DNA of 64,000 bases from Siphonodentalium dalli (Eukaryota > Mollusca > Scaphopoda > Gadilida > Siphonodentaliidae): assembly GCA_032622095.1 (NCBI GenBank), contig CP136068.1:17086598-17150597 (forward strand), in the 5' to 3' direction. Of this stretch, positions 54,784-64,000 are shown piece after piece. Each line of letters starts with the position of its first letter. Position 1 is the first letter of the stretch. The translations under genes and the position numbers were made by a program. The notes under the pieces were generated by a model, which was not told the DNA's origin, did no database searches, and worked only from the letters and a program-made list of their open reading frames with translations.

Positions 54784-55520
54784 GATACGGTCAATAATAG
54801 TTTCGTTGTCCTGCCTGGGTCCCCAAGCCCAATCAACGACGCACATGTTCATATTTCCCGCCAAAACTCAATTATATTTTATAACACGTTGGATAAAACT
54901 GTTCTGTAGCTGCGGTCGTCAGTTGTTGGACTAATACAGACTATTGAACAAGCTACGCGTTCCGAGTGAAAAATTTTGCTATCATTCGTATTTCGCCGCT
55001 ATAAATATCTCCTGCAGACAAACCTTGCAGTATGACATCACAGCGCACAAATAGTTTTACGATAGACAGAATATATCCTTTCAGTTTAATTTTCACGGAA
55101 GCTACTCGAAATTCTAGGAAATACTGTATTCAATTTTCATTGCCATGTATTATTGGTCAATGCATAGATGCTTTTTAGTGCTTAGATTCATTATACCTGT
55201 CGGAATCTTATTGTAAGTTTAATATAAATTTGTAAACACTGTAACCCGTAGCTTGTTCATTTATATAGTTTTACGTGCGTAATTACATGATTAATTATCT
55301 GGATACCATCAACAGATTTAATGCACCCACGGAAATGATCGACTTGTATAATATACGTAGCTTTGGATTGTTTTGTGGGACACTCAGGTGCAAGGAAATG
55401 GCTACTTTTCAGTATCAAATAACAAAATTTTCGCCGGACAGAACGAACCATGGGCGTCCCGTCGCGTTATGTGTTTCCCCAATACGGACTCATTAATTTT
55501 CCCCTGGCGAAAACCCTGAT
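54784..55520 (-). repeat. Dispersed ~0.7-kb element, copy 2 (inverted relative to 15856-16600)
   Basis: Reverse complement of 15856-16600 along its length, ending GGCGAAAACCCTGATAT (CAGGGTTTTCGCC on the minus strand). Divergence of the order of 15-20% by eye. No ORF. Confidence 0.75.
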
Positions 55521-56397
55521 ATAGAGTCCAGAATTGACCAATATTACCGTTTAGTACTGAGCAATGTGAGGTAGATTTAACTTTTGGATTTGGCTTAATA
55601 GGGGTTGAAATATAGTAAGAAGCCATGTTTTTCTTTTGCGAATACAAAAGTCATTCGCGGAAACGAAACGGATAGTACATTATGTCGATCAATGCTATTT
55701 AAAAAAAAAATGTGGGTGGTGATGTCATACTGCAGGTGTTGTCTTTGGAAATTATTTATAGTGAAGGTAATGCGACAAATAGTGGATTTCGTCAGACTCA
55801 GTACCCGAAGCGTCTGAGTATGATTTCAATCAGAACTTGTGAAGAGTGAGTCTTGATAAACCTAGGTGTGACATGAGAATGATCAGATTGAAAATATTTG
55901 AGTTATTTTATTGGGTAGCATGTGTCTACGGAATGGGTGGGAAGAGTTAATTTTTTTCTAAGATGATCATTGGAACGATACAAACAATGTCTGAAAACAG
56001 CAGAAATGTACAAAAACACTCAAGCTGCAGGATAGAGTTATTCCCCCTAAGCCAGGTTCAGCTGTGTCAGTACATGCATGTAAAAATTATGTAGAACAGG
56101 GCTCGATTTAACTGGATTCGCATCGCAAGTTCCAATTTCTGCTAACCAATTTACAATGAAAAAACATGTTTTGGTAGGGAATGTTATACAAAATCTACCC
56201 AGGGCTATAAAATGCTATACAAATTTTTAAAATTAAATCGACCCCTGTAGAATTACTCCCCTTTGATTACTTGGTGCATACACATCTATGGGATGGAGGA
56301 AAAGTGGTAATATTTTAAATACTTGAGTTATCTCGTTGGATAGCATGTGTCTACGGACGGACAGATAAATGACAGACGGTTGATCTGGACATCGGCA
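55521..56397. other. STK17-like intron sequence, no gene
   Basis: Contains remnants of the repeats listed at 51600 and 53570, then an ACGGACGGACAGATAAATGACAGACGG run at 56353-56379 that looks like the end of a degraded pearl element. Confidence 0.4.
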
Positions 56398-56401
56398 TTA
56401 A

Positions 56402-56798
56402 CCCTTTACCCAACAAACCGGCCAAAACCGGCCAACTAAAGCTTCAACAGCCTAAATTATCTTGGGTCTGTCTCAATAGAACCATACAAATATGGATATC
56501 ATTGGAACCGGCTCAATTGACCACATTGTGATGGTTACAGTTATGCCCTGTGCCAATGCATTCTCTTATATATGCGAGTCGACCATAGGTCGCCTCGCAT
56601 ATATAAGAGAATGCATTGGCCTAAAATAAAATCTTTTTTTAACACTTTTTACCATTTTTTCTTACATTCTTTAACAATTTTTTAATAATTTTTAATGTGT
56701 TAAGCCAATGCATTCTCTTATATATGCGAGGCGACCTATGGTCGACTCGCATATATAAGAGAATGCATTGGCACAGTGCCCTTCTGTTGGGTAAAGGG
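56402..56798. mobile_element. TTAA MITE with double palindrome cassette, complete
   Basis: TTAA|CCCTTTACCCAACAAACCGG ... CTTCTGTTGGGTAAAGGG|TTAA (56398, 56799). Cassettes 56553-56623 and 56703-56773. Same orientation as 7672-8063. Confidence 0.9.
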
Positions 56799-56865
56799 TT
56801 AAAAGAAACTGAAGATGTGTTCAGAGCTCCTGACTGTTTCTATAACTTCTGAGTTGAGAACTTAT

Positions 56866-59800
56866 CAGGGATGTGCTCACGCCGGGCGGGGGCGCCCACC
56901 ACTCAAAACAATCGCCCGGGAGTCACTACGTTTTCAAACCAGTGCGCCCGGCACATTTTTTACGATCACAACTGTACTCGCATTGTAAATTGTGCCGAGT
57001 TCTCTTGATGATAACGACATCTTGCATGTCTGATAGCGACGACATGTTGCCGTCTGAGGCATTTTAATGCCTCCTATAAAGCACATGGGGAGCCTTGATT
57101 AATGAGGTGTCAAAAGGTCTGCGATGACCGGTGAATTTTATTACAAAGAGCCGACATAATCAAATCCTATCCGCGCGTGCTGAGCCGAAGGCACGTGCTG
57201 GAGTTAAAAGTCCCAGGGTGAATTTGAAACGTCCAGTTTCAATGATCCTAAGCCAAAACGATGTCGTTATTGAAATTTTTCACTCAAACTCCGAAAAGTA
57301 AAAAGCTGCTGGATGATGACAAAGCAAAACCTGTCGATACTACTGCATCTGATAGCTCAGAATGCGATGGTTCCATTCAGAAAGAGAAGAAGAGAAAACC
57401 TGTCGATAGTGTTGCACCAGATACCGTTAGACCAGAATGCGATGCTGTAATCCAGAAAGAGAAAAAGAGAAAGCTCCCAGAATCTGAACAGACAGAACCA
57501 AAACGATCGAAGCATGCCACGTCATTTAAAACATCATGGAACAAGGATAGACCGTGGCTACTGTACGTGACAGATGTGGGCATGTTTTGTGAATTCTGTC
57601 GGAAGCATGACATGCGGCCATTTGACCGCGAGACATGGAACAAACAGCCATGTAAACGCCTTCGCTTAGAGAGCATTGTGGATCACGAGAAGTCGAATGC
57701 GCACAAAATTGCATCCAAGCTTAGCGTCGATAAACACCAAACGGACGTCAAGGAAACTATAGTTCCGTCGCTGTCAATGAACGACATGAGCAGAACTTTC
57801 GCATGCCTGTACTTCTTGTGCAAACAAAGAATTTCGCATACAACAAACTTTGTACCTCTACTCGACCTCATGGACTATATGTCTCGGAATCTAAAAGAGA
57901 AAATTAGGATGGGGAAAAATGCACACTACACAAGCAGAAAGTCAATCCAGGAAATGTTAGCGTGCATATCGTCAGTAATCGAAGAAAACATCATGGAAAG
58001 ACTTCGCTCATCAGTCAGTTATGCATTGATGTTTGACGAAACGACTGATTGTGCTATTCAAGAGCAGATGATCGTGAGGGCTCGCTATGTACATTCAGGT
58101 GAAATTGTGACCAAATATCTCAAGATTATTCAGCCACTTGCATCATCCGATGGTTCAAACCAAGACCTCGTAGTTAGACTTGACGGCAAGAATATCGCCA
58201 AGAAAGTAACTGATTTCGTCAAAAGTAAAGATCTGTCATTCCAGAAATTGAGAGCCATTGGTACAGATGGGGCCTCGACCATGGCTGGAAAGTTCAATGG
58301 CGCAGTTAAGCTGATTATAGATGAACAAGAAGCTGACCAAACTAAATTTCCCGAAGTCGATCGTTGTAAGGCCATCGGATGTCACTGTGCTGCCCATAAG
58401 CTAAACCTGGCAGGCAGGCGACAAAGTTCCATATATCAAGAAATTTAAGGACATAATTCGGCAATTATACGACTTCTACGACAACAGCGCCGTTCGTGCT
58501 GCTGGGCTAAAAGCTGTTCAGGATCTGCTAGATGAACCAGCACTAAAGGTGTTAGAACCCTCTTCAACACGATGGGTTTCTATTGGGTTATGTGTGGCAC
58601 GAATAAAGAAAACATTGGCCAGCATTATTATCAGCTTGGAGAGAGAATCTGAAGAACGAGGTGATGCCAAAGCTGCAGGTCTGAGCACGTTTATGTCGGA
58701 CTTTCAATTTATTGCCACTCTACTTTTATTCTGTGATGTTCTGCCCAAAATCAACCGACTGTCCAAAATATTCCAGGACAGTGAACTTGATTATGCTCTT
58801 GTAGCTCCCGTTGTGCAATCAACAAGAAATCAAATCTCGAAAATGTCCAAAAGTGATTATGACGGTGACAACTTAAAAGAAATTTTGGCATACATCAATT
58901 CTTTGAAAGAAGCAGGCGTTAATGTAAGCTACAACAAACGAAATATTCGTGGAAAGGGTGACACTGAGAGTGAAATGGTGGACAAATATCGTGCTGACGT
59001 GAAGATTCCCTTCATTAACAATATTATTTCAAACTTGGATAACAGATTTACCGATTCCGGTGTAATTACTTCATTCGGAATATTCAACCCTTCTCATATG
59101 GACAAACGAGATAAAGATTACGGAAAGAGCGAAATTCAGACCCTCATTAACCAATTTGGCGGCTATTCAGTTGATGAGGCAAAGGAAGAATGGGATGATT
59201 TTCGGGAATATATGGCATTGAACATGGAGAAGATGAATACTCGAGATGTTGTAGAATGGTTTATCCAATAACATCACACCTGGCTGAAATATATCGAGTG
59301 GTACCACCACATACCGCAGACGTTGAGCGTGATTTCAGCCAGATGAAACTGATCAAATCATGTCTCAGAAACTGCATGGTGGAGGAAACGTTAGACGCGG
59401 TCATGCGTATAGTAATTGAAGGACCGCCCCTGGAAGATTTCCCCTTCCACGATGCGGTTAAACTGTGGGCAGACGGAAAGAATAGGCGATTAAAAGTCCA
59501 TTCCATGAAAGTGTGACGTAACTGAAGTTGTATAAACAAACATTGTAAATAGACGACACTGTGTATAGTAAAAAGAAGGAAATCACGTGGGAAATATGAC
59601 ATGACGCGATTAGTACTCAGGCGATGATTGGCACGTGTTCGTGTGACGCTGTTGTTAGTTCTCGCCAAGACAGCCTTTCATATAATGCCGCCGTTTCAGT
59701 TTAGTGTACCGGATTAACCTGTTAAATAATTGGATTTATATAAAGAATATGCAGAGGATTCTTATACCGGGTGAGTTACACTGACTTTCAAATTATGTTC

Positions 59801-60002
59801 GCCCAAATTTAAAATATGAAATGTCCCTATTTTATGATAATTTGTCAGAGGCCTTGTGATGTATTTTACACCCGAAATGCAAGGAAAACGCGTTTGCGAG
59901 CGCTAATAATCCAAATTTTCTTCCGATTGGGCGAAGCATGGTCGCCCAATCGGACCGATGACCCTCCCGCCCGGGACTATTTTGGCGATTGGCACATCCC
60001 TG
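56866..60002 (+). mobile_element. Full-length hAT transposon, 3.1 kb
   Basis: TIRs CAGGGATGTGC at both ends (right end read on the minus strand), with CGCCCGGGA words just inside each end and a palindrome CGATTGGGCG...CGCCCAATCG at 59925-59953. The pentamer CTTAT abuts both ends (56861-56865, 60003-60007); this is shorter than the usual 8-bp hAT duplication, so part may have decayed. It encloses the transposase gene. It is inserted in the intron of the STK17-like gene on the opposite strand, directly beside a pearl-A-like repeat that starts at 60013. Confidence 0.85.
57261..59516 (+). pseudogene. hAT transposase (ZNF862-like), two frameshifts
   Basis: Starts MSLLKFFTQTPKSKK with two Lys/Arg-rich repeats (QKEKKRK). 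Then a TTF/BED-like finger (WLLYVTDVGMFCEFCRKHD ... IVDHEKSNAHKIA, about residues 97-150). The RNase-H-like catalytic core follows: ALMFDETTDCAIQEQM (first Asp) and RAIGTDGASTMAGKFNG (second Asp), then CHCAAHKLNLA. The frame shifts at about 58409-58418, where GGCA is present twice in tandem. It continues IKKFKDIIRQL to about 59265, shifts again by one base at VVEWF/YPITSHLAEIY, and ends with the dimerisation segment PPHTADVERDFSQMKLIK and a TGA. Domain order is complete, so the copy is young but probably inactive. Confidence 0.9.
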
Positions 60003-60012
60003 CTTATGATAA

Positions 60013-60447
60013 ATGAATGTGTCAATGACACTGTAGCTCAACTTGGGGAGGCGTTATTTTTATGCTGAGCAGTCAATAGAACGATAAAGAAGAAGGAAAT
60101 TCAAAAAGTTTCAGCAAAGGGATTATATTGTGTAGATTAATTTACTTACATTTCAAACATTTTGTCCAATAAATGTGGGGTGCATAGGGTGTGCCGATGG
60201 ATTTAAATGTGAAATCCAAGATGGCTGCTGGCGACCATGTTTTTAACGAATTTCAGAAAAAATTGAGAGCTCCTATCTAGAGGTCATCACGAAGGTACTT
60301 ATGAAGTTTGGTGATGATCGGATTAGGGATGTGTCCTGTAGGTTGTGCCAAAGGATTTAGTCACGCAAAGAGTAAATCCAAGATGACCACTGACAGCCAT
60401 GTTTCTCAACAAATTTTGGAAAAAATCAACAGCTGCCAGCTAGAGGT
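60013..60447 (+). repeat. Pearl A/H-like element, truncated
   Basis: ATGAATGTGTCAATGACACT and TAGCTCAACTTGG as in pearl A, but the core resembles family H (GAAATCCAAGATGGCTGCTG, TTATGAAGTTTGGTGATGAT, GTGTCCTGTAGG). It has two units and no 3' hairpin. Confidence 0.65.
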
Positions 60448-60685
60448 GATCATTTTTGTATGAGATAATTACTATAGTTTTCAGAGGGCAATAAGTCGAA
60501 ACAGGTGACAATATATTGATTGTTGCTATGTTTCATATGGTACCCTACCCATAAATGTGCAAAGATGTTTTCAATGATTCCCATTTTAGTGCCTGGTTAT
60601 TGTCTGTCAACCACTGAATATATTATGTCAATTTCTCGGTAAAAACTCGACCAAAACAAAACACAATTCCATGAAATCCGCTGAC
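60448..60685. other. STK17-like intron, proximal part
   Basis: No repeat or exon identified between the truncated pearl and the kinase exon. Confidence 0.4.
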
Positions 60686-60865
60686 CTTGGTTCTCTAACG
60701 AGAAGGCATTTGATGAAATCCTGAGCATTTTGGCTGATATGTGAGAAAAGATCTGATGGAAAGTCAAGGTTGACTTGTGATATGTTGAGGAAAGTCTCCT
60801 GCTTTGTGTCGCCAGTAAATGGTGAATGGGCCGTCAACATCACATATGTCATCACACCAAGGCTC
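60686..60865 (-). CDS. STK17: STK17/DRAK-like kinase exon: C-lobe subdomains IX-XI
   Basis: 180 nt coding SLGVMTYVMLTAHSPFTGDT then KQETFLNISQVNLDF and AQDFIKCLLVREP. The string SPF-x-G-x-x-KQETF-x-NIS is diagnostic of the DAPK family and closest to STK17 (DRAK), pro-apoptotic Ser/Thr kinases. It enters with the last base of a Trp codon (DxWSLG) after acceptor ATCTTGCAG|G and leaves in phase 2 at CCAAG|GTCAGC, a usable but non-ideal donor. The frame joins to the exon at 50727. Exons for the N-lobe and catalytic loop are not seen up to 64000. A pearl-A element starts only 11 nt upstream of the exon. Confidence 0.9.
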
Positions 60866-60876
60866 CTGCAAGATAA

Positions 60877-62785
60877 ATGAAAGTGTCAATGACACTGTAG
60901 CTCAACTTGGAAAGGGAATTATTTCATGTGTTAAAGTCAATGGAGTGATTAGGAATGTGGAAAGTTGAAAGGCCTAGTTATGCAAAGAGTAAAATCTAAG
61001 ATGGCCGCTGGCAGCCATGTTTTTTGGCCAAATGACCCCAAAAAGACTTGTTCCCATTTACATGTCATTATTAACATCCAGTACAAATTTCATGATGATC
61101 TGACAAATGATACGACCTGTATCCTGTGTCAAAGGATTTAGTCATGCAAAGAGTAAAATCCCAGATGGCTGCTGGCAGCCATGTTTTTTGGCCAAATGAC
61201 TCCCATCTACATGTCATTGTTAATATCCGTAACAAATTTCATGAAGATCTGACCAAAGCTACGACATGTAGGCCGCGCCAAAGGATTTAGTCATGCAAAG
61301 AGTTAAATCCAAGATGGCTTCTGGTGGCCATTTTTTTTGGCCGAATGACCCCAAAATGACTCGTTCCCATCTACATGTCAATATTAACATCCATGACAAA
61401 TTTCATGATGATCAGACGAGCAGTATGACCTGTAGCCCGTGCCAATGGATTGAATTTTGAAATCCAAAATGGCGGCTGGTGGTCATGTTTTTTGCCGAAT
61501 GACCCCAAAATAACTCGTTCCCATCTACATGACAATGTCAACATTCATGACAAATTTCATAAAGATCGGACCAAAGGTACGACCTGTAGCCCGTGATAAT
61601 GGATCGAATTTTGAAATCCAAGATGGCCGCTGGCGGCCATGTTGTTTGTCCGAATGACCCCAAAATGACTTGTTCCCATCTACATTCCAATTTCAACAGT
61701 CATGACAAATTTCATGATGATCAGACTAAAGGTACGACCTGTAGCCCGTGCTAAAGGATTTAGTCATACAAAGAGTAAAATCCAAAATGACCCCAAAATG
61801 ACTCGTTCCCATCTACATATCATTGTTAACATCCATGAAAAAAATTATGATAATCCGACCAAATGTATGACCTGTAGGCCGTGCCAAAGACTTTAGTCAT
61901 GCAAAGAGTAAAATCTAAGATGGCTGCCGGTGGCCATGTTTTTTGGCCGAACAACCCCAAAATTACTCGTTCCCATCTACATGTCAATATTAATATCCAT
62001 GACAAATTTCATGATGATCAAACAAACAGTACGACCTGTAGCCCGTGCTAATGGATTGAATATTGAAATCCAAGATGGCCACTGGCGGCCATGTTTTTTT
62101 CCCGAATGAACCCAAAATGACTGGTTCCCATCTACATTCCAATTTCAACAGCAATGACAAATTTCATGATGATCAGACTAAAGGTACGACCTGTAGCCCG
62201 TGCTAAAGGATTTAGTCATACAAAGAGTAAAATCCAAAATGGCTGCTGGTGGCCATGTTTTTTTGCCGAATGACCCCAAAATGACTCGTTCCCATCTACA
62301 TGTCATTGTTAACATCCATGACACATTTTATGATGATCCGACCAAAGGTACGACCTGTAGGCCGTGCCAAAGAATTTAGTCATGCAAAGAGTAAATCTAA
62401 GATGGCTGCCGGCGGCCATGTTTGTGGGCCGAATGACCCCAAAATTACTCGTTCCCATCTACATGTCAATGTTAACATCCATGACAAATTTCATGATGAT
62501 CAGACGAACAGTACGACCTGTAGCCTGTGCTAATGGATTGAATATTGAAATCCAAGATGGCCACTAGCGGCCATGTTTTTTTCCCGAATGAACCCAAAAT
62601 GACTCGTTCCCATCTACATGTCAATGTCAACAGCTATGACAAATTTCATAATGATCCGACCAAAGGTACGACCTGTAGCCCATGCTAAAGGAAATTGTTG
62701 ACGCATCACGCACACCCACACGCACGCACGACGGACGACAAAGCCATGGCAATAGCTCAAACTTTACAAAGTAAAGTTGAGCTAA
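60877..62785 (+). repeat. Pearl-like element, family A copy 3
   Basis: Same 5' hairpin end, about 11 tandem units of about 157 bp (some shortened, e.g. near 61190 and 61790), ACACGCACGCACGACGGACGAC and the AACTTTAC-AAA-GTAAAGTT hairpin with GAGCTAA. Many units are closer to individual units of copy 1 than to each other (compare 61740-62570 with 2770-3130), so the arrays share ancestry after amplification. Confidence 0.85.
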
Positions 62786-62857
62786 AAACTGAAATTGAAT
62801 ATCACGTCAAAATCATGGAACCTTTGTATCATGCAAATATGTGGCCAACTCTGGAAA

Positions 62858-62965
62858 AAAGTGTGTCATTTGCAGAATGAGGTCCCCAGAGGGTGAATTT
62901 AGTGATTCTGTCCCACACGGCAGACTAGCATCACCAAATTCATCCGCTGGGGAACCTCATTATGC
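62858..62965. repeat. GAGGTCCCCAGAGGG foldback copy
   Basis: GAATGAGGTCCCCAGAGGGT with partner ATCCGCTGGGGAACCTCATT around a GTCCCACACGGCAGACTAGC loop, then CTTCTGGGCCTCAAC and GACCTGGGACCAGATTGAAG. Confidence 0.75.
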
Positions 62966-63231
62966 TTCTGGGCCTCAACTTAGACCTGGGACCAGATTGA
63001 AGTTCCGCAGTTGAAGTTGGTGATTTTAAACCCATTAGTCATTAATCCATTCTGCAAATTAATGGATATAGAAAATGAATAGAAGGAAAAAGTAACTAAA
63101 TACAATGTTAATTTGAGACCACAGATACTTCGTTAGGTCAAATTTTGAAGCAGCGGGTTATTCAATGGATGGAGTAGAGCCATTCAAAATTTCTTTACTA
63201 AATACTTTATAAATTTAAATGGTTATAAATT

Positions 63232-63273
63232 TAACCTTTCCATGACGAGAGCTGCACTGGTGCAGCATTAACA
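63232..63273. repeat. End fragment of the CATGACGGGAG-type TTAA MITE
   Basis: TTAACCTTTCCATGACGAGAG then GCTGCACTGGTGCAGC and ATTAA, directly followed by pearl C. Only one TIR remains. Confidence 0.6.
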
Positions 63274-63282
63274 AAATCGGAC

Positions 63283-63748
63283 AAACCTTGTTTTTGAACT
63301 CAGTCAAGATATGGTTGTGAAAGATCCATATACCCAATAAGAATGGAATCGGTTGATATTTGTTCAAGTTTTCGAAATAACGGTCATAAAATAGCTAAAA
63401 ACAGACAAACTAAGGGCCATAACTCAGGTAAAAAGGATCTGCCAATTAGGTTTTTCAAACTGGTCTGTGATATTGTTGTAAAAGATCCATATACCAAATA
63501 TGAATGAAAATGGTTGATGTTTGTTCAAGCTATTGTGCTAATAGACATAAAATTTCTATAAATAGAAACAATTGGCATAACTCTGGTTAGAAAGTCAGGG
63601 TGGAACCATGTTGCACATGACAATGAACTCAAATACCAAAAATTGTAAGAATCCGCCAATAAACGGCTAGGTTAGCGGCTGCCTGCCCACCTGCCAACCG
63701 TCCCTTGCCATACCAATAGTTGAGTTTTAATAAAAACTTAACTAAAAG
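63283..63748 (+). repeat. Pearl-like element, family C copy 2
   Basis: Units with GGGCCATAACTCAGGTAAAA, TTGATGTTTGTTCAAGCTAT and AAAGATCCATATACC(C/A)AATA, then GCCTGCCCACCTGCCAACCG and the 3' hairpin AGTTGAGTTTTAATAAAAACTTAACT and AAA. Diverged from copy 1. Confidence 0.65.
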
Positions 63749-63766
63749 CTAAGATGACTTGGATGA

Positions 63767-63794
63767 GGGGGGGGGGGGGGGGGGGGGGGGGGGG
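63767..63794. repeat. Poly-G tract (28 G)
   Basis: 28 consecutive G. Such runs are prone to sequencing length error and can form G-quadruplexes. Confidence 0.95.
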
Positions 63795-64000
63795 AACATG
63801 GCAATCTAGCAATTATTGTTTATATGGAAATTCTTTGTCTCACATGTGGGGCATTCATACTAGTATTTATAGATGTGGTAGTTATGGACAACCATATATT
63901 GTCATGATCAGTGTCAACTGCCCATAAATCTGCACTACCTGGCGATGGATGACGTCTTATAATTGTGATTATATCACCATGGTAACGCATGCCACGTGTG

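Noticed and set aside
1-64000. tRNA, rRNA or other structured RNA genes
   Set aside because: No cloverleaf or conserved rRNA segment was recognised by eye; the many hairpins belong to transposable elements. A covariance-model scan would be decisive.

Overview
This is a eukaryotic, AT-rich, repeat-dominated window. It is most likely from a bivalve mollusc. The reasons are: many 'pearl'-type elements (tandem units of about 155-185 bp, an ACGG-rich run and a short 3' hairpin; this architecture was described in bivalves), mollusc-style non-LTR and hAT/MULE transposon pieces, and two intron-rich animal genes.

Two host genes can be followed, both on the minus strand. (1) RBM42, an RRM splicing/mRNP protein: four coding exons with matching phases and canonical GT-AG borders at 27814-27863, 21495-21619, 19968-20732 and 14368-14562. 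The short C-terminal exon was not found and is probably beyond the left edge. (2) A DAPK-family kinase closest to STK17/DRAK: an exon for the end of the kinase C-lobe at 60686-60865 and a terminal exon at 49887-50727 with the last kinase motif and a long Ser/Asp-rich tail, joined across a 10-kb intron. Its 5' exons are outside the window.

The rest is mobile and repetitive DNA, much of it nested. Left part (0.6-14 kb): a trinucleotide tract, pearl families A-E, TTAA-flanked MITEs carrying a conserved palindromic cassette, foldbacks, and a hAT-like element ending 12 nt from an RBM42 exon. Centre (15-31 kb): RBM42 introns with hAT-like elements (one inside an older ORF, one with a perfect 8-bp target duplication), a 1.7-kb long-TIR element, and dead LINE pieces. 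Right centre (31-49 kb): pearl G-I, an (AG)n tract, TTAA/AGG elements, a 43-copy 42-bp minisatellite and many foldback copies. Right part (49-64 kb): the STK17-like gene, whose large intron holds a 22-bp minisatellite, a complete but frameshifted 3.1-kb hAT transposon and MITEs, then pearl A and C copies.

The most interesting signals are structural: one palindromic cassette carried inside at least four different TIR shells; a 42-bp minisatellite whose single-copy ancestor is visible inside a dispersed TTAA element; several nested insertions with empty-site paralogues in the same window; and transposon ends within 10-45 nt of splice sites of both genes. No RNA gene or CRISPR array was seen.
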